Part shown: piece by piece, positions 43,701 to 53,599 of the stretch
How the letters are laid out: each line of letters starts with the position of its first letter
Position numbering within the stretch: position 1 is the stretch's first letter
Assembly (NCBI GenBank): GCA_030248225.1
Contig: JASANE010012790.1
Span: 1 to 64,000, forward strand
DNA: 64,000 nucleotides
Direction: 5' to 3'
From: Trileptium ribeirensis
Taxonomy: Eukaryota; Nematoda; Enoplea; Enoplida; Thoracostomopsidae
Program-made: the position numbers and the translations under genes
Notes under the pieces: model-generated
Told to the model about the DNA's origin: nothing
Databases searched by the model: none
Seen by the model: the letters and a program-made list of their open reading frames with translations, nothing else

Positions 43701-44871
43701 TTCTAAAGCCGTTACTAATAAGGTTCAGATTAGAGCAAGGGAAGCTAAACGCTTATATAGGGAGTTAGCAGCGGAAATAACTCTGGATAAAGAAGCGGAA
43801 TTACCAGAGGGTGTGTCCCTAAAGGAAGCGGTTGCCACCGAGACCGAAAAACGAATTTTAGCGAGGTTGTTAGAACGCAACAGCGATGTTTTCGGGAGTT
43901 CCACAACCCCACTTAGCCGAACGAATGTTTTGCGACACCCTATCGATACTGGTGATACCAAACCCATTCAACAAAGAATGCGACGTGCACCTTACGTGCT
44001 TCGGGAGGAAATTTCGAAACAAGTCCAGGCAATGCTGGATGACGATGCGATTCAACCATCGATGAGTCCTTGGGCATCTCCTGTTGTTCTCGTCAAGAAA
44101 AAGACTGGAGATATGCGATTTTGTATCGATTATCGTATGTTGAAAGATGTGACCAAAAAGGACAGTTTTCCGCTTCCACGAATTGACGATACGTTAAACG
44201 CCCTTAAAGGTGCGAAATATTTTACGACATTAGATTTGAAATCAGGTTATTGGCAGGTAGAAATGGAACCTGAGGATGTCGAAAAGACAGCTTTCATTTG
44301 TCACGAAGGCCTATTCGAATTTAAGGTAATGCCCTTCGGTTTAACTAACGCACCTGCTACGTTTCAAAGGATGATGCAAATCGTCTTGTCAGGTTATTTA
44401 TTGGAATTCTGTCTGTGCTATATCGACGACGTCATCGTGTTTTCGCCCACGTTCGAAGAGCATCTGTGGGATATCCAATGCGTGTTTAATCGTCTTCGTG
44501 ATGCAGGGTTATCGATCAAAGGTAAAAAGTGTGACTTTGTACGACGAGAAGTATTATTCTTAGGTCATGTAGTATCGGAAAATGGAATAGCACCGGATCC
44601 AGCGAAAGTCCAAAAGATATTGGAGTGCGAAAGACCACAAAACGTTACGGAAGTACGTTCGTTCTTAGGGTTGACCGGTTATTATCGTCAATTTATTGAA
44701 GGTTATAGTCTTATCTCCGCTCCATTGCATGGATTGACAAAAGGACCGAGTAAGTTTAATTCGGTAGAATCTCGCTGGACGGAACAGTGCCAAGTAGCCT
44801 TCCAAGAGACGCAAAGGCGTCCGGGGCTGGTCGCCCCTGTCCCGACAATCCAAAAAGACCCCTCTAGGTAG
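40774..44871 (+). CDS. Ty3/gypsy gag-pol polyprotein, truncated after RT
   Basis: One frame of 1,365 codons from ATG. Residues about 45-140 carry three copies of an (S/N)RKYDEIT-like phrase in a predicted coiled coil, followed by an A/T/P-rich linker to about 290. A capsid-like domain (about 296-455) contains NIERYDGTSDFATYFRRLET. Two CCHC zinc knuckles lie at 533-546 (CYDCGATGHIRARC) and 589-602 (CYLCGKPGHFARDC). The protease motif VDTGA is near 738. Reverse transcriptase spans about 1070-1300 with FCIDYR (1116) and the catalytic YIDDV (1216). Gag and pol are fused without a frameshift. After WTEQCQVAFQE the frame loses homology and stops at 44871, before RNase H; integrase and 3' LTR are absent. 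Fairly recent because the frame is intact, but not autonomous. Confidence 0.93.
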   Translation: MDDTTAYMPHDDTTQWSLGIDSASTPLPTATDNPTTSRSNDTSTPLEATLRRLEVSLADTSRKYDEITNLARDSNRKYDEITDLVRETVRDSSRQYDKIMVDTMERERKFQNFVVRQNNDLHEQMSELRGNLNQLRDLISMDPAATPASDVGIDDSVYMDATVVEAHTGPKARFDVEPTVPSLDTIRMAPPQVSVPLPTEPVSSCDVTSAPARSSTTPVASPRARLPAPAVLAPASVTVVSTGITTAPTSTTSAACTHCSCTHVVASAPAPAPVTATVPAMPPIVVNVPPPKEPVNIERYDGTSDFATYFRRLETEFELAGVEKSSDKFRTLRKKLTDAARSFIELLMPGPEAPETYEDLVYELHERFAESREFVDEVQRFQQISQKSSVADFADELELQWRKRIVPLELGDRHAANLLRNTFLRGIRRGLRSRLIHGDQWSFYELKRRAVQIERTEKLLAGPEDDGPSPRSTSRSVPQRSWRPSPNVDTNSGAVPRRNGCRQAPMRMSSGNPSNDVRNARVVERASASSVVCYDCGATGHIRARCPYRDARLRQQERGIVREGISRSPPVQRASTNAESTTPKELWKCYLCGKPGHFARDCRQRSVNVEKQLTGDNRRRSESRAVQSVALETLARQVNDVERRMTGQMRDILSHLKSGSKTNGSELASSPSRVVLPKNSRHQVLVEKVPERNFEENSELQNDTQVSIAQVEMLARPTKSSFYVEVQIDSYKLRGLVDTGAQMTIMLQEVYEENFNRYKLNSEVIQVFAFDGSPASKTLGWFEALVHFGEQSQYVQIHVVPDMPVAIVIGDDMLRKFQTVIDYQKMRILVNDKLVRSWSLVQRKETTSVETGTGKIINSGKLTEVPVGAFHVCRVSVDTEIPPESTKLVPCNINTTNFDGQSVMVESDIEMRFQRPILCPNAVVEVQEGMAWVHVTNLEQRSYKVKVDDVMSHVTEIVDTVAVTSTEKQAMTDVDYSKAVTNKVQIRAREAKRLYRELAAEITLDKEAELPEGVSLKEAVATETEKRILARLLERNSDVFGSSTTPLSRTNVLRHPIDTGDTKPIQQRMRRAPYVLREEISKQVQAMLDDDAIQPSMSPWASPVVLVKKKTGDMRFCIDYRMLKDVTKKDSFPLPRIDDTLNALKGAKYFTTLDLKSGYWQVEMEPEDVEKTAFICHEGLFEFKVMPFGLTNAPATFQRMMQIVLSGYLLEFCLCYIDDVIVFSPTFEEHLWDIQCVFNRLRDAGLSIKGKKCDFVRREVLFLGHVVSENGIAPDPAKVQKILECERPQNVTEVRSFLGLTGYYRQFIEGYSLISAPLHGLTKGPSKFNSVESRWTEQCQVAFQETQRRPGLVAPVPTIQKDPSR

Positions 44872-46130
44872 GAAACAAGCCTCGTTCAGCCTTTAGATCG
44901 GCGCGGTCCGCCAGGAAAGGATTCGCCGCCTCTACCAAAACACCAGCTCAAAATCAAAGAGAACCCAACTGACCATTTAGGTCAACGGGACTGCAATTAG
45001 CTGGACGATCGTCCCGCAAACTGTTTAAACGGATACCTCACGCCGCGCTGCAACCCCGATCGTGCCCAGTCGGCGTGAATAAAAAGGAACCCTTCCGTCT
45101 TTCCGCTTTCCTTGCCCCCCCATCTCCGTCATTCGGTCAGTCGTATGTTTCGGTAGAAACTGTCATCGAACACAATAGGATGGAACAATTTTATAGGCAC
45201 CAGTGCCGGACTGCCTCAGGATAAGTGATTAGGGGCTCCTTATTATATGTTGCAGGCAATATTGGTTGAGCAGTGTTCTGACCCTGTTGTAGAGCTCGCG
45301 TGGTCAGTCCCGAATATCGTTTTCCTAAGCCCCGCTCGAGCATTCGTCGCCCAGAGCGATCTGCATTTAGGAGCGTTTTCTGAAGCACTCTAGGGCCCCT
45401 GCGTAGTGCACTGCATAGCTGATTAACTCGCTAATATTGAGTCGAAGCAGGGATAACCGCCCCTAGTTCGCAACTTGGCGAATATCTACACGCTCCTCGC
45501 CTGTTCTCCTTTCAACGCCCCGTGCCGCCGCACAGTGCTGGACTGTTGCGACCACAGCAAGAGACTACTAGGGCTTTTCTAGGAACACTCGTCCCAAATT
45601 TTAAACGTTGATTTGTAAATAAACGCTGTATTTTGACACACCGACTACAGTCTTCTTCAGTACCGAGACGATAGGACATGATGCTTTTCTGGTTTGTCCG
45701 CTCGGACGAGCAGACCCTGTTCGCCACGGCTTGGGTGCGAGAATGTCGCAAGCCCTGACGAGCATGGCCTTCTATCAAATCTATTTCGTGTTTTTATGGG
45801 ATCACTGAATAAAATCGGAGAAAATACGTTGAGAAAAGTTAACTCACTCCTGGCAATAGCGTTAAAAGTTCAATCAGGATTCGGACTAATTTCATCGAAA
45901 TAGGATACATCGAAAAACGCAGGCCATGCCATTGATAATCCGACCTTAAACACGCAGGGCTCGTCGGAACCCTGTGGGGGCCAAATAGGTCAATGCTCTA
46001 ACACGGAGCATACCGCGATTTTATCTGAGCAAATCAGCTTGAGCTTCAAATTTCTAGGGACGCTTTCACGCTTTATTTCAAAACTCACTACGCTAAAAAT
46101 AGAATTTAACAACTTCCGATGAGTCTAGGA
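44872..46130. other. sequence after the gypsy truncation point
   Basis: No RNase H, integrase or LTR motif can be read in any frame. The stretch is more GC-rich than the surroundings. An AATAAA-containing phrase lies at about 45619. It may be another broken element joined to the gypsy fragment. Confidence 0.4.
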
Positions 46131-46134
46131 TAGG

Positions 46135-46430
46135 GAATAGCGGCTAAGCTCCATGACCTGCGAGCAGGTGTCGGTGCTAGCCTCCCTGGGGGACCTCAGA
46201 AATCATACCCGATACTAGACACGTGCGCAACCCTTCGGGCGGGGTCCGAACACACCCCGTGAAGCGCGCCTGCGGCCTGCTAAGCTGCGTAGCTTCTTGG
46301 GTCTGACCAAGAATAGGTTCAAAATTTAGTATTCACGGTCCACCCTTGAGGTTACGATAGCCGGGGTCGTATGGGCATGGTGTTAGGAAGTTGCGCCATG
46401 CAGCTGCGTCACCGGTTATTACAAAAGAAC
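46135..46430 (+). repeat. dispersed repeat, copy 1 of about 300 bp
   Basis: Ordered phrases CATGACCTGCGAGCAGGTGT, GGCGGGGTCCGAACACACC, CTTGGGTCTGACC, GATAGCC, ATGGGCATGG and GCGCCATGCAGCTGCGTC recur at 56455-56765 in the same orientation. No domain is recognised. Confidence 0.7.
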
Positions 46431-46439
46431 GCTCACATA

Positions 46440-47945
46440 TGAAGTATACACAGACGTGTTCATACTTCTCTTACGACAATCATCACCACTGCAAGTGCAC
46501 GTACTAGAATAATTTCAATTAAATAGTAGAGACATTTCGCCGATAATGCATTTGCTGTGTAAAATGACAGGAACTATCACTGTTCAGGATTTCTAAAGAA
46601 AAAATTAGATTCATATCAACACATTAGACTTAACAGTAATAAAACCATAATAGGAATGTGTCTGATGGAATCGAATCATGTGCTAGGCATAAGAAAAGTA
46701 TAAAATCAAATGCATAAAATAATAAAAATGTTAGTTTTACATCACAAGATAATCATATTTCTTTTTTCTTTATCTAAATCACTTTCGCGGATTAAGTACC
46801 ATCTAAGTTTTCCACGCTGCAGACTGGGGTTCTAATAAAGCCTAACATCCCGCTGATGTTGAACCACCCCGGGTTGGCGCACCCCAGAAATCCTGTATTG
46901 CCTCGGTAGCTTTAAAACCCTTCATATCCATTATATATTTTTTATTTAGTATATTATTTTCTGTATACTATATTTTTCATTTGGTACATTATTTTTGTCA
47001 CAAAAATGATTAAACTGGTTTTTCTCAACATTTACCAATAAATTTATACACTTATTCACCTTTATCAATTATCTATTTCTCTTTCACTTAAAATTTTGTT
47101 AGGGAGGATTTAGGCCCTGTTGCAACGTAACGCAGCAACTACTGTAAGATGTAAGATGCGTGCACGAAGATGGTAAAAAGGACTGCTACAATCAATTCTG
47201 TATATAGATTTTATTCAACTACATATTTTTCTAATTTAGAATCTAACGAAATAAGTCTAGGTAAAATCAGGCCAAGTCAATTGAAATAGAAATTTCTAGA
47301 ATTTATTCTAGTATAATTTATTCTACATTTTAAACAGTACAATGACCTTAAATAAACTTTAGCAGAATTAATTTTACAAAAATAAGACAAATCCTACTTA
47401 AGTTGGCGTCCATCCTAGTAGAACTGAATCTTTCTGGAATTGATTCAACAACTGCATTGGTTCTAGCATGTTTTTGCCGTTTTACTGCACGCACAGTACA
47501 GCAGTTGCCGCACAATTTCAAGAAATTAACCTCAAAATAGCAAAAATTGTAGTGCACCTTGTTGAATTTTGCACTATTGCTTGCCCTTGAATTTTTCCCG
47601 CCCCAGCTGAAAAACACCTAGCGTGAACATAGTATCATATGTAAAATAATTGGCAGCATCAATTAAAAGGAGTTACGTCCAGGTTTCGTCTCGAAATATC
47701 AATTTTTAGAGGAGCTGTGGCCAAATTCCCGAGAGAGGTTCTGAAGTTTTTGGGCCTGTTCTTGGGTTACTTCGCAAAATCAATTTTTAAGAATCAGGTA
47801 TGAATGCACCATGCGCAGTTTTGGCATATTGGTGTCTAAAAACATATTTCTTCATGTATCCGTCGCTAAAGCAGTAAAAATAGTTTTAGTCGGTACGGAA
47901 AATATCCAATTCTTTTTTGTGACTTTCTGACCCATTTTTTATTTG
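46440..47945. other. non-coding, unrecognised
   Basis: AT-rich. A minus-strand frame at 47348-47617 is not recognised. A few C-rich phrases (46830-46910) resemble repeat debris. Confidence 0.4.
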
Positions 47946-47949
47946 AGAG

Positions 47950-48395
47950 AGTCACTATACGGCTGCGTACTGTTACGTCGGCTACTGTAATAACGCCCAG
48001 TCAGGAGATATATCAAGTGCGGCTGTATTAAATACTATATTGGTTATCGGAACTGAGCCTAGCAAAGGGAAGTACTATGTATGGCTACGTAACACATTTG
48101 CTATAGTAATATCGCACAGTCAAAGGAACTGCTACATACGGTTGGGTTTGCATCTGCTATCGTAACAGCGCCCTGTCAAGGTACTGCTACGTATTGCTGC
48201 ATTTAACGCTATGTCGGCTACTGAAATTGTGCCCAGTCAAGGGAACTGCTACGTGCGGCTGTGTATGCATCTGCTATCATAACAGCGCCCAGCCAAGCGA
48301 ATTGTTACTTAGAGCTGCGTTAAACGCTATTTCGGCTATTGTAGCCGCGCCCAGTCGAGCCAACTGCTACGTACCGCTGCGAAATGCATCTACAT
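47950..48395. repeat. satellite of about 59-bp units with dimeric order
   Basis: Seven units with the core GCGCCCAGTCAAGGGA, followed by CTGCTACGTACGGCTGCG-like text, recur at intervals of 56-61 bp (cores near 47996, 48057, 48113, 48170, 48231, 48288, 48348). Alternate units share TGCATCTGCTATC before the core (48147, 48265), while the others share CGCTAT-TCGGCTA, so the true unit is a dimer of about 118 bp. Confidence 0.85.
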
Positions 48396-49640
48396 TATAC
48401 TAAAAAATATAACAACTCAATACCGTTATTGTTATAATGAGTGAAAGTGGAATGCATCACCAGCTTAAGGCGCCCTTCGTAGCATAGCCGCAACTGGATT
48501 ACGACCGATATCCCAGTGACCCTGTGACACACCAAGGTGGTGACACAGTGGCCAAGTTCGCTGACTGACGCAGTGACCCAGCCAAAATAATGACCCATTT
48601 GACCCAGTTCCATCTCTGTTGCTCCATACTTCGCGGCTCTGTTAATGCCCAAACCTACTTACTTTGCGCCCTAGTAGACATTTTTACGTAGTGGGAGCAA
48701 TAACAGCACCAATAAATGGCTTCTTGTGTGCCATTTTAGTTGAAATTACATTTGTTACATTGTTTCACGTATCAAAATATTTATCAGTGTATTGCCAAGT
48801 ATTATACGGAGAAAAAGCAGTAAGGTAAGATTATTTTGTGCTGTACACTTATAACACATGTATAAAGAGCAATACGGTTCAAAAACATTTCACAAACAAA
48901 ATGTACGTTGGCGATGAAAATCGCTAATTCATCCCGCAGTATGAATTGCAAGTCTCAGTTTTCGCAACTTTTGTTCTTAGCCCGCAAAATTCCAAAACTA
49001 CTCTTGTTTTCAGCTAACTTCTGCATGGACAAAACAATCGACAGGTACTTCAACTTATAAGCCACCAAATCTTCCTTTAAGATAGCTGTGTTTATATCTA
49101 TAGATTTTGTTGGTGCTCGATGAGCTTATGGGATGAAAGGTATTTGGCAATTGTAAAATTCAACTTTTTAAATCAGCTAATATACATATATCTCGGCACT
49201 GTAAAAGTCATCGCGCCAAAATATTATTGCTAGTATAGAATAGCGTCGCATTTTAATGAGAGCTTAGCTGAAGATGTTAACATTTTTACAGCGTAAAACT
49301 ATATCAAACCTAGCAAAATTTTGAGTTCCCCTGGACCAAAATTCCTTGGCAAATTTATTTGCATCCCTCGGAAAAAACACAATCTGTTGGCACAAAAGTG
49401 GTAATCTTTATCCTAAAATTATAACATGGCTAGTCCAACGTGTGGGGCCGGCATTTTCGGCTGCCCCCCGGCTCAAAGCGCCCTGCTGAGAAAATAAACG
49501 TCTAAACGCGACAAAATCCGGCAGATGAACCGCCCCTGCTATAATATCCGAGGTTCGCACTAGCCAGCTAATCTGAAGCCAAAATGATCATATTACTCAA
49601 GCTGGTTTGAAAATAGCTTCGAAATACAATAGACGTCTCT
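48396..49640. other. non-coding with repeat debris
   Basis: Around 48490-48600 the words GTGACAC and CAGTGACC recur. Around 49310-49510 phrases like CTAGCAAAATTTTGAG, CCTTGGCAAA and GCCCCCCGGCTC belong to the gggctctcc-type family but ends are lost. No gene is seen. Confidence 0.4.
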
Positions 49641-49954
49641 GGGCTGTCCAAATTGGGGCTCTGGCATTCTCAAGTGCCCCCGGTAAAATTTTGGGCTCCA
49701 CCAGGTTCATATCCTCTTGGCAAAATTCTTTTTGTTTGCGGTCTGTAAAACAATCCCAAATGATATAAAATTTGATAATTCCGAAATTTTGTCAAAATTC
49801 GCTTCAGAATAGCTTTGCCTCTCTACGAGAAACTTTATGACAGCGGTTCCGACATGATTTTTAACTCTTTTTCCCTTGGCAAAATGTACACTGGTTCTGA
49901 ACCAGGGGTCCTCCGATTCACACTCTGGCACAATATTCAGCGACTGGAGAGCCC
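49641..49954. mobile_element. gggctctcc-TIR element, copy C
   Basis: It starts GGGCTGTCCAAATTGGGG and ends CTGGAGAGCCC. If the ends are extended to CTGGGC and GCCCAG, a 5-bp direct repeat CGTCT borders both sides, a candidate target-site duplication. Interior phrases match copies A and B. Confidence 0.7.
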
Positions 49955-51090
49955 AGCGTCTTCACAGCTTTTCCGCGGCGAAAGTTTTTCTATTTTACCG
50001 ATTCAAAAAAATTAGATATCGTTGCCCACGTTAGAGTCGAACGACAGCACTAACTTAATGCGCATATGAAAATGCGGCGTGTGTTGGTTCCAACCAGGAG
50101 AACCCCAGTCATGCGCCTACAAAATTTTCAGCGAATGGCTAAGTCGGACGAGGCGATTGGGATACTCATACAGCAAAAATGCAAAGCAATAACTACGAAG
50201 GCCAAAATATGCGCAAATGTACGTATTGTGTGTTAATGTCATTAGCTGCAGATAGGTAATTTCTCTCGATTCGCATTGATTCTCGGGTACTGACTGGATA
50301 TATACTCTGTGGAAGTTGACATGACAGCTACCAGCAAAATGTCAGTGTTGTAACTAGAGTCTTTTTCTAATATTATTGTATGAAACCTGCATTTTGCAGA
50401 CACAGTTGGGAAAAATCATTTTTAGATTAAGCTGGATTAACATATATCTACATATTTTACTGCGGTTGACTTGGAACAACAAAAATTACGAATGTCAACG
50501 TACCGTAGATTATTACTTTGTGTATCGTGCAGTGTTTGACAATTTCACGCTGGCAGTATGGGTTGGACCTGTGCTCTGCTGGTGAAATCATCTCACGAAT
50601 CAATGAGCTATCGACTGGTTGCTAAGGAGCCTCTCAAAGCTAAGCCAAAGTGAATCACCATGCACGTAATATATCCAATATAGGACAATTACCAAGCCTC
50701 TCAGCAACAGCTTTCAAAGATTTCTCGGTGTGTCACAGAACGTGAACACCGACAGAAACTGATATCAAATTCAAAAGACAATATGCACAGATGGACTCCA
50801 CTATTAAGAGTTTATATATATTCATCGATTAGTTGACTTCACGATTTCGGGACGCGTCAACGAATAGTAAATTTTTTGAACTTTCAACGAAACCACTTAC
50901 AAATATAGCAAGCAAAACACTGCTTTTTATCCTTGCAAGTCTACCGTGACACTCCTGTTGTTCAAAATAGCTAGCTAAGTAAATAGGACAAAATGAATAG
51001 TCAGCGCTGACTATTAATTGTTCCAAGTAGAAAAACTAGACTGTTGTGACATAGCTAGGACACGGCAAACGCAAGTTATCGTAAACGAGC
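49955..51090. other. non-coding, unrecognised
   Basis: A further short piece of the gggctctcc family lies at 50090-50150 (CAAAATTTTCAGCGAATGG). Nothing else is recognised. Confidence 0.4.
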
Positions 51091-51318
51091 CATAAAATGG
51101 CGCAAACTGACAAGTTTATGGCCTAAAATCACAAGTTTGGTAATCTATGATAACTTTTTCGAGAGCCGAAGTCATTGTTCCCAACGAGAGCAACGATTCC
51201 TCCATACCTAAATATGATCTCAAAACACCAAAATGGCCCAATCTGACACTTTTAGGACCTAAAATCACAACTTTAAAACGATTTATGATAACTATATCGT
51301 CAGCCTATATCACTGTTC
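51091..51318 (+). repeat. tandem duplication of about 100 bp
   Basis: AAAATGGCGCAAACTGACA with GGCCTAAAATCACAAGTTT and CTATGATAACTTTTTCG is repeated about 130 bp later as AAAATGGCCCAATCTGACA with GACCTAAAATCACAACTTT and TTATGATAACTATATCG. Confidence 0.75.
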
Positions 51319-52479
51319 ATACCGAAAACAACCATTTTTCACCTATCTGTATCACTTCACATAGAGGAATGGCCCAGTGTGGGGAATTTCTCGGTATTGA
51401 TCACCCTGCGTAGTATGGCCATTCAAAAACTATACTTGACATTACCTGACGAATTTATCCAACCGGCCTAATTTAAGTAAGTACGTTCAATTCCTGGCTT
51501 TCCCATTGAGTAGGAATGAGCCTCCTAGATATTTTGGCTTCCTGCAAGTATTTTCGGTTCCCGCTATCCAGAAGCACAGGTACTTGTCTGCAGGAATAAA
51601 AATTGGGGCCCCAAGCATTTCGATATCCACCATGTAAATTTTGGCCTGCCTCTAGTTTATGCCCTCCGGTACTTTCCTGCGCCATTGAAAAATTACTTAC
51701 CGTTCATATATATATATATGTTAATTTTACTTTATTTCAACTGAAAAATTCATAAACTTTTAGTCTGCTGGGCTTTAGTATCATGGTGATGATACAATGG
51801 TCAAAAATGAATCATGGTGATGGTTGGTAACCGGTTAATAAGTATCCTATTGAATTTGTAAAAATTTCAAATATCAACAAGGACACTAGTCCACCACATC
51901 CGATACGCCAGCTGATAATCTGTAGTCTGGAAAATTATTTTCAGTTAAAGGAGTCATTTTAATTTTCCAGTCATGCGAAATATGTAGATTGAAATTCCAG
52001 ATTATCATATAAGCGTATCAGGAACCTGTTTCCGCAGGCGCCGTGACATAGAGTGGTAAGCTACGTCTGGAGGCCATCACCATGCCTGCTTTTTAGCCGA
52101 CGAACGAGTAATTATGCTAAAAGTATATACGAATAAAATGCTCAAAAGATTGTTTTGATATCTCCGTAATTTTGCGTTGTGCGCAAAATGTAGAAAGTGT
52201 GAAGCAAGGGATGAAGAAATAATTTTACCAAAAGCATATACGACTAAGAGAGATTCTGATATCTTAATTTCGAGTTGTACCTCATAATATAGAAAATCAG
52301 CTGCAGTCAATAGCTAACAAGTAATTATATAAAAATGTATTTACGAGTCGAATGCCAAACGAGTTACTCCGACATCTCACCATGATTTTGAATCCGGACC
52401 CAAAATGAAAATACCTTCAGTCAATAGTGTACACACCCTGTGTTGTTACCAATGCATTTATTATCAATATCATTGTATG
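51319..52479. other. non-coding, unrecognised
   Basis: A short TATATATATATATG microsatellite lies at about 51706-51720. No gene is seen. The part just below 52567 is the 3' untranslated region of the minus-strand gene. Confidence 0.45.
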
Positions 52480-52485
52480 TTTATT
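52480..52485 (-). promoter_or_regulatory. poly(A) signal candidate AATAAA
   Basis: AATAAA on the minus strand, about 80 nt after the stop codon of the small membrane-protein frame. A second AATAAA lies at 52457-52462. Confidence 0.4.
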
Positions 52486-52566
52486 GCTTTTTGGTGACTA
52501 CTTAGCTGCTACAATCACTTCGTCTCATATGCTAATTTGAACAAATCGTATCCATGTGCACTTAAA

Positions 52567-52890
52567 TCAGTTATGCAACTGACGCAATTCCTCAAGTAAG
52601 GCTTCACGTCGTTTAATAGCTGTGCGTTGTTTCGAGTGGCGCCGTTTTTTTCTAATTCGGCAGATCTTACGAGTGTTGTTTAACAGTTCATGCATAAGCA
52701 AACGGTGGCGACGTCGCTTATTGTAAATACTAATAGCTTTTAGACTGCACCAAAATATGAAAAGGACAAGCCACATGGAACATGCAATAAATAAAGTAAA
52801 AATCACGGCAACGCACTCACTGTTGTGGCAACGAAATAGATGGGATGCACCTGATGGCACGATTGTAACATTTTCGTTTGATGTCGACAT
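52567..52890 (-). CDS. small single-pass membrane protein, hypothetical
   Basis: The frame from the ATG at 52890 encodes 107 residues. Residues 1-26 are polar with one N-glycosylation sequon (NVT at 7-9) and two cysteines (21, 26). Residues 27-50 are a continuous hydrophobic segment (VAVIFTLFIACSMWLVLFIF). The rest is very basic (NKRRRHRLL, RIRKKRRHSKQR) and may form a helix ending LLEELRQLHN. The positive-inside rule predicts the N terminus outside and the C terminus in the cytosol. A TTTCAG acceptor lies one base before the ATG, and AATAAA follows the stop at about 80 nt. I do not recognise the family. A chance frame is possible, but start, membrane segment and processing signals together favour a real gene or last exon. 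Confidence 0.5.
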   Translation of the reverse strand: MSTSNENVTIVPSGASHLFRCHNSECVAVIFTLFIACSMWLVLFIFWCSLKAISIYNKRRRHRLLMHELLNNTRKICRIRKKRRHSKQRTAIKRREALLEELRQLHN

Positions 52891-52903
52891 CCTGAAATTG
52901 AAA
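52889..52903 (-). promoter_or_regulatory. splice acceptor directly before the ATG
   Basis: On the minus strand the text reads TTTCAATTTCAG|G and then ATG. The acceptor could join an upstream 5' UTR exon, or it could receive a trans-spliced leader, which in nematodes often lands within a few bases of the start codon. No upstream donor was identified. Confidence 0.45.
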
Positions 52904-52991
52904 TACAGCATATAGCTATAATTGGTTACGACAAACGTTTATACAAGTGCGCATACATTTTTTGACGGACTAGTTTGGAACTGAAGAAAGT

Positions 52992-53073
52992 GTCGGCTGA
53001 GTATACAGCTCGGTGGGTAGAGCACATGCGCTTAAAGCCTAAGATTGTGGGTTCGAATCCAACCTCTATCGAC
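52992..53073 (+). repeat. tRNA-derived sequence (SINE head or tRNA pseudogene)
   Basis: It has a D arm CAGCTCGGTGGGTAGAGC and a B box GGGTTCGAATCCAAC, and a TTTTTT follows. The 5' and 3' ends pair only over GTCG/CGAC, and the spacer before the D arm is too long for a tRNA. The A and B boxes and T run would allow Pol III transcription. Confidence 0.55.
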
Positions 53074-53534
53074 ATTTTTTGACTTTCGAAACTATCATGT
53101 TAGCTTAAATAATCTTGTATTCCAAATATGAAAATGCTAAGCATTCTATCACTGAATATTCCTAATAGCACGAGAACTAGCTATATACTAGACGTTACAC
53201 AACGAAGATGGGGAGACATTGACATATGCATGTCGCTCCACCTACATACCCAAAACACCATGTTAGTTACAATAAATCACCGACTTGTAAATTACCCTAT
53301 ATTTATATGCGACAGCACGACATAGCCAAAATATTTTCATGAGAATAAATATAATAAAGTTACCCAAATACAACATTTTTCTAATATCTATTAAATTTTA
53401 GCGAAGAACCCGATGAAAATGGTACGACAGTAATAAACTTTCATCTAACATCTATTTGTACACAATTACATCAGACGTGTATTTAAATGCTATGAGAAGA
53501 CAGCTGCGGTATATATTTTTTATTCAAGCATGGC

Positions 53535-53595
53535 CTCTAACCCTTGGAGCCGTAAGCAAGCGCTTTATCGACTGATCTATGCCACTCCGACTTCA
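53535..53595 (-). repeat. tRNA-like SINE head, degenerate
   Basis: On the minus strand the phrase TGGCATAGATCAGTCGATAAAG resembles a D arm and GGGTTAGAGGCC resembles a decayed B box. Confidence 0.35.
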
Positions 53596-53599
53596 CTGC

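Noticed and set aside
52992..53073. Functional tRNA gene
   Set aside because: The distance between acceptor and D arm is too long and the acceptor pairs only over four bases.
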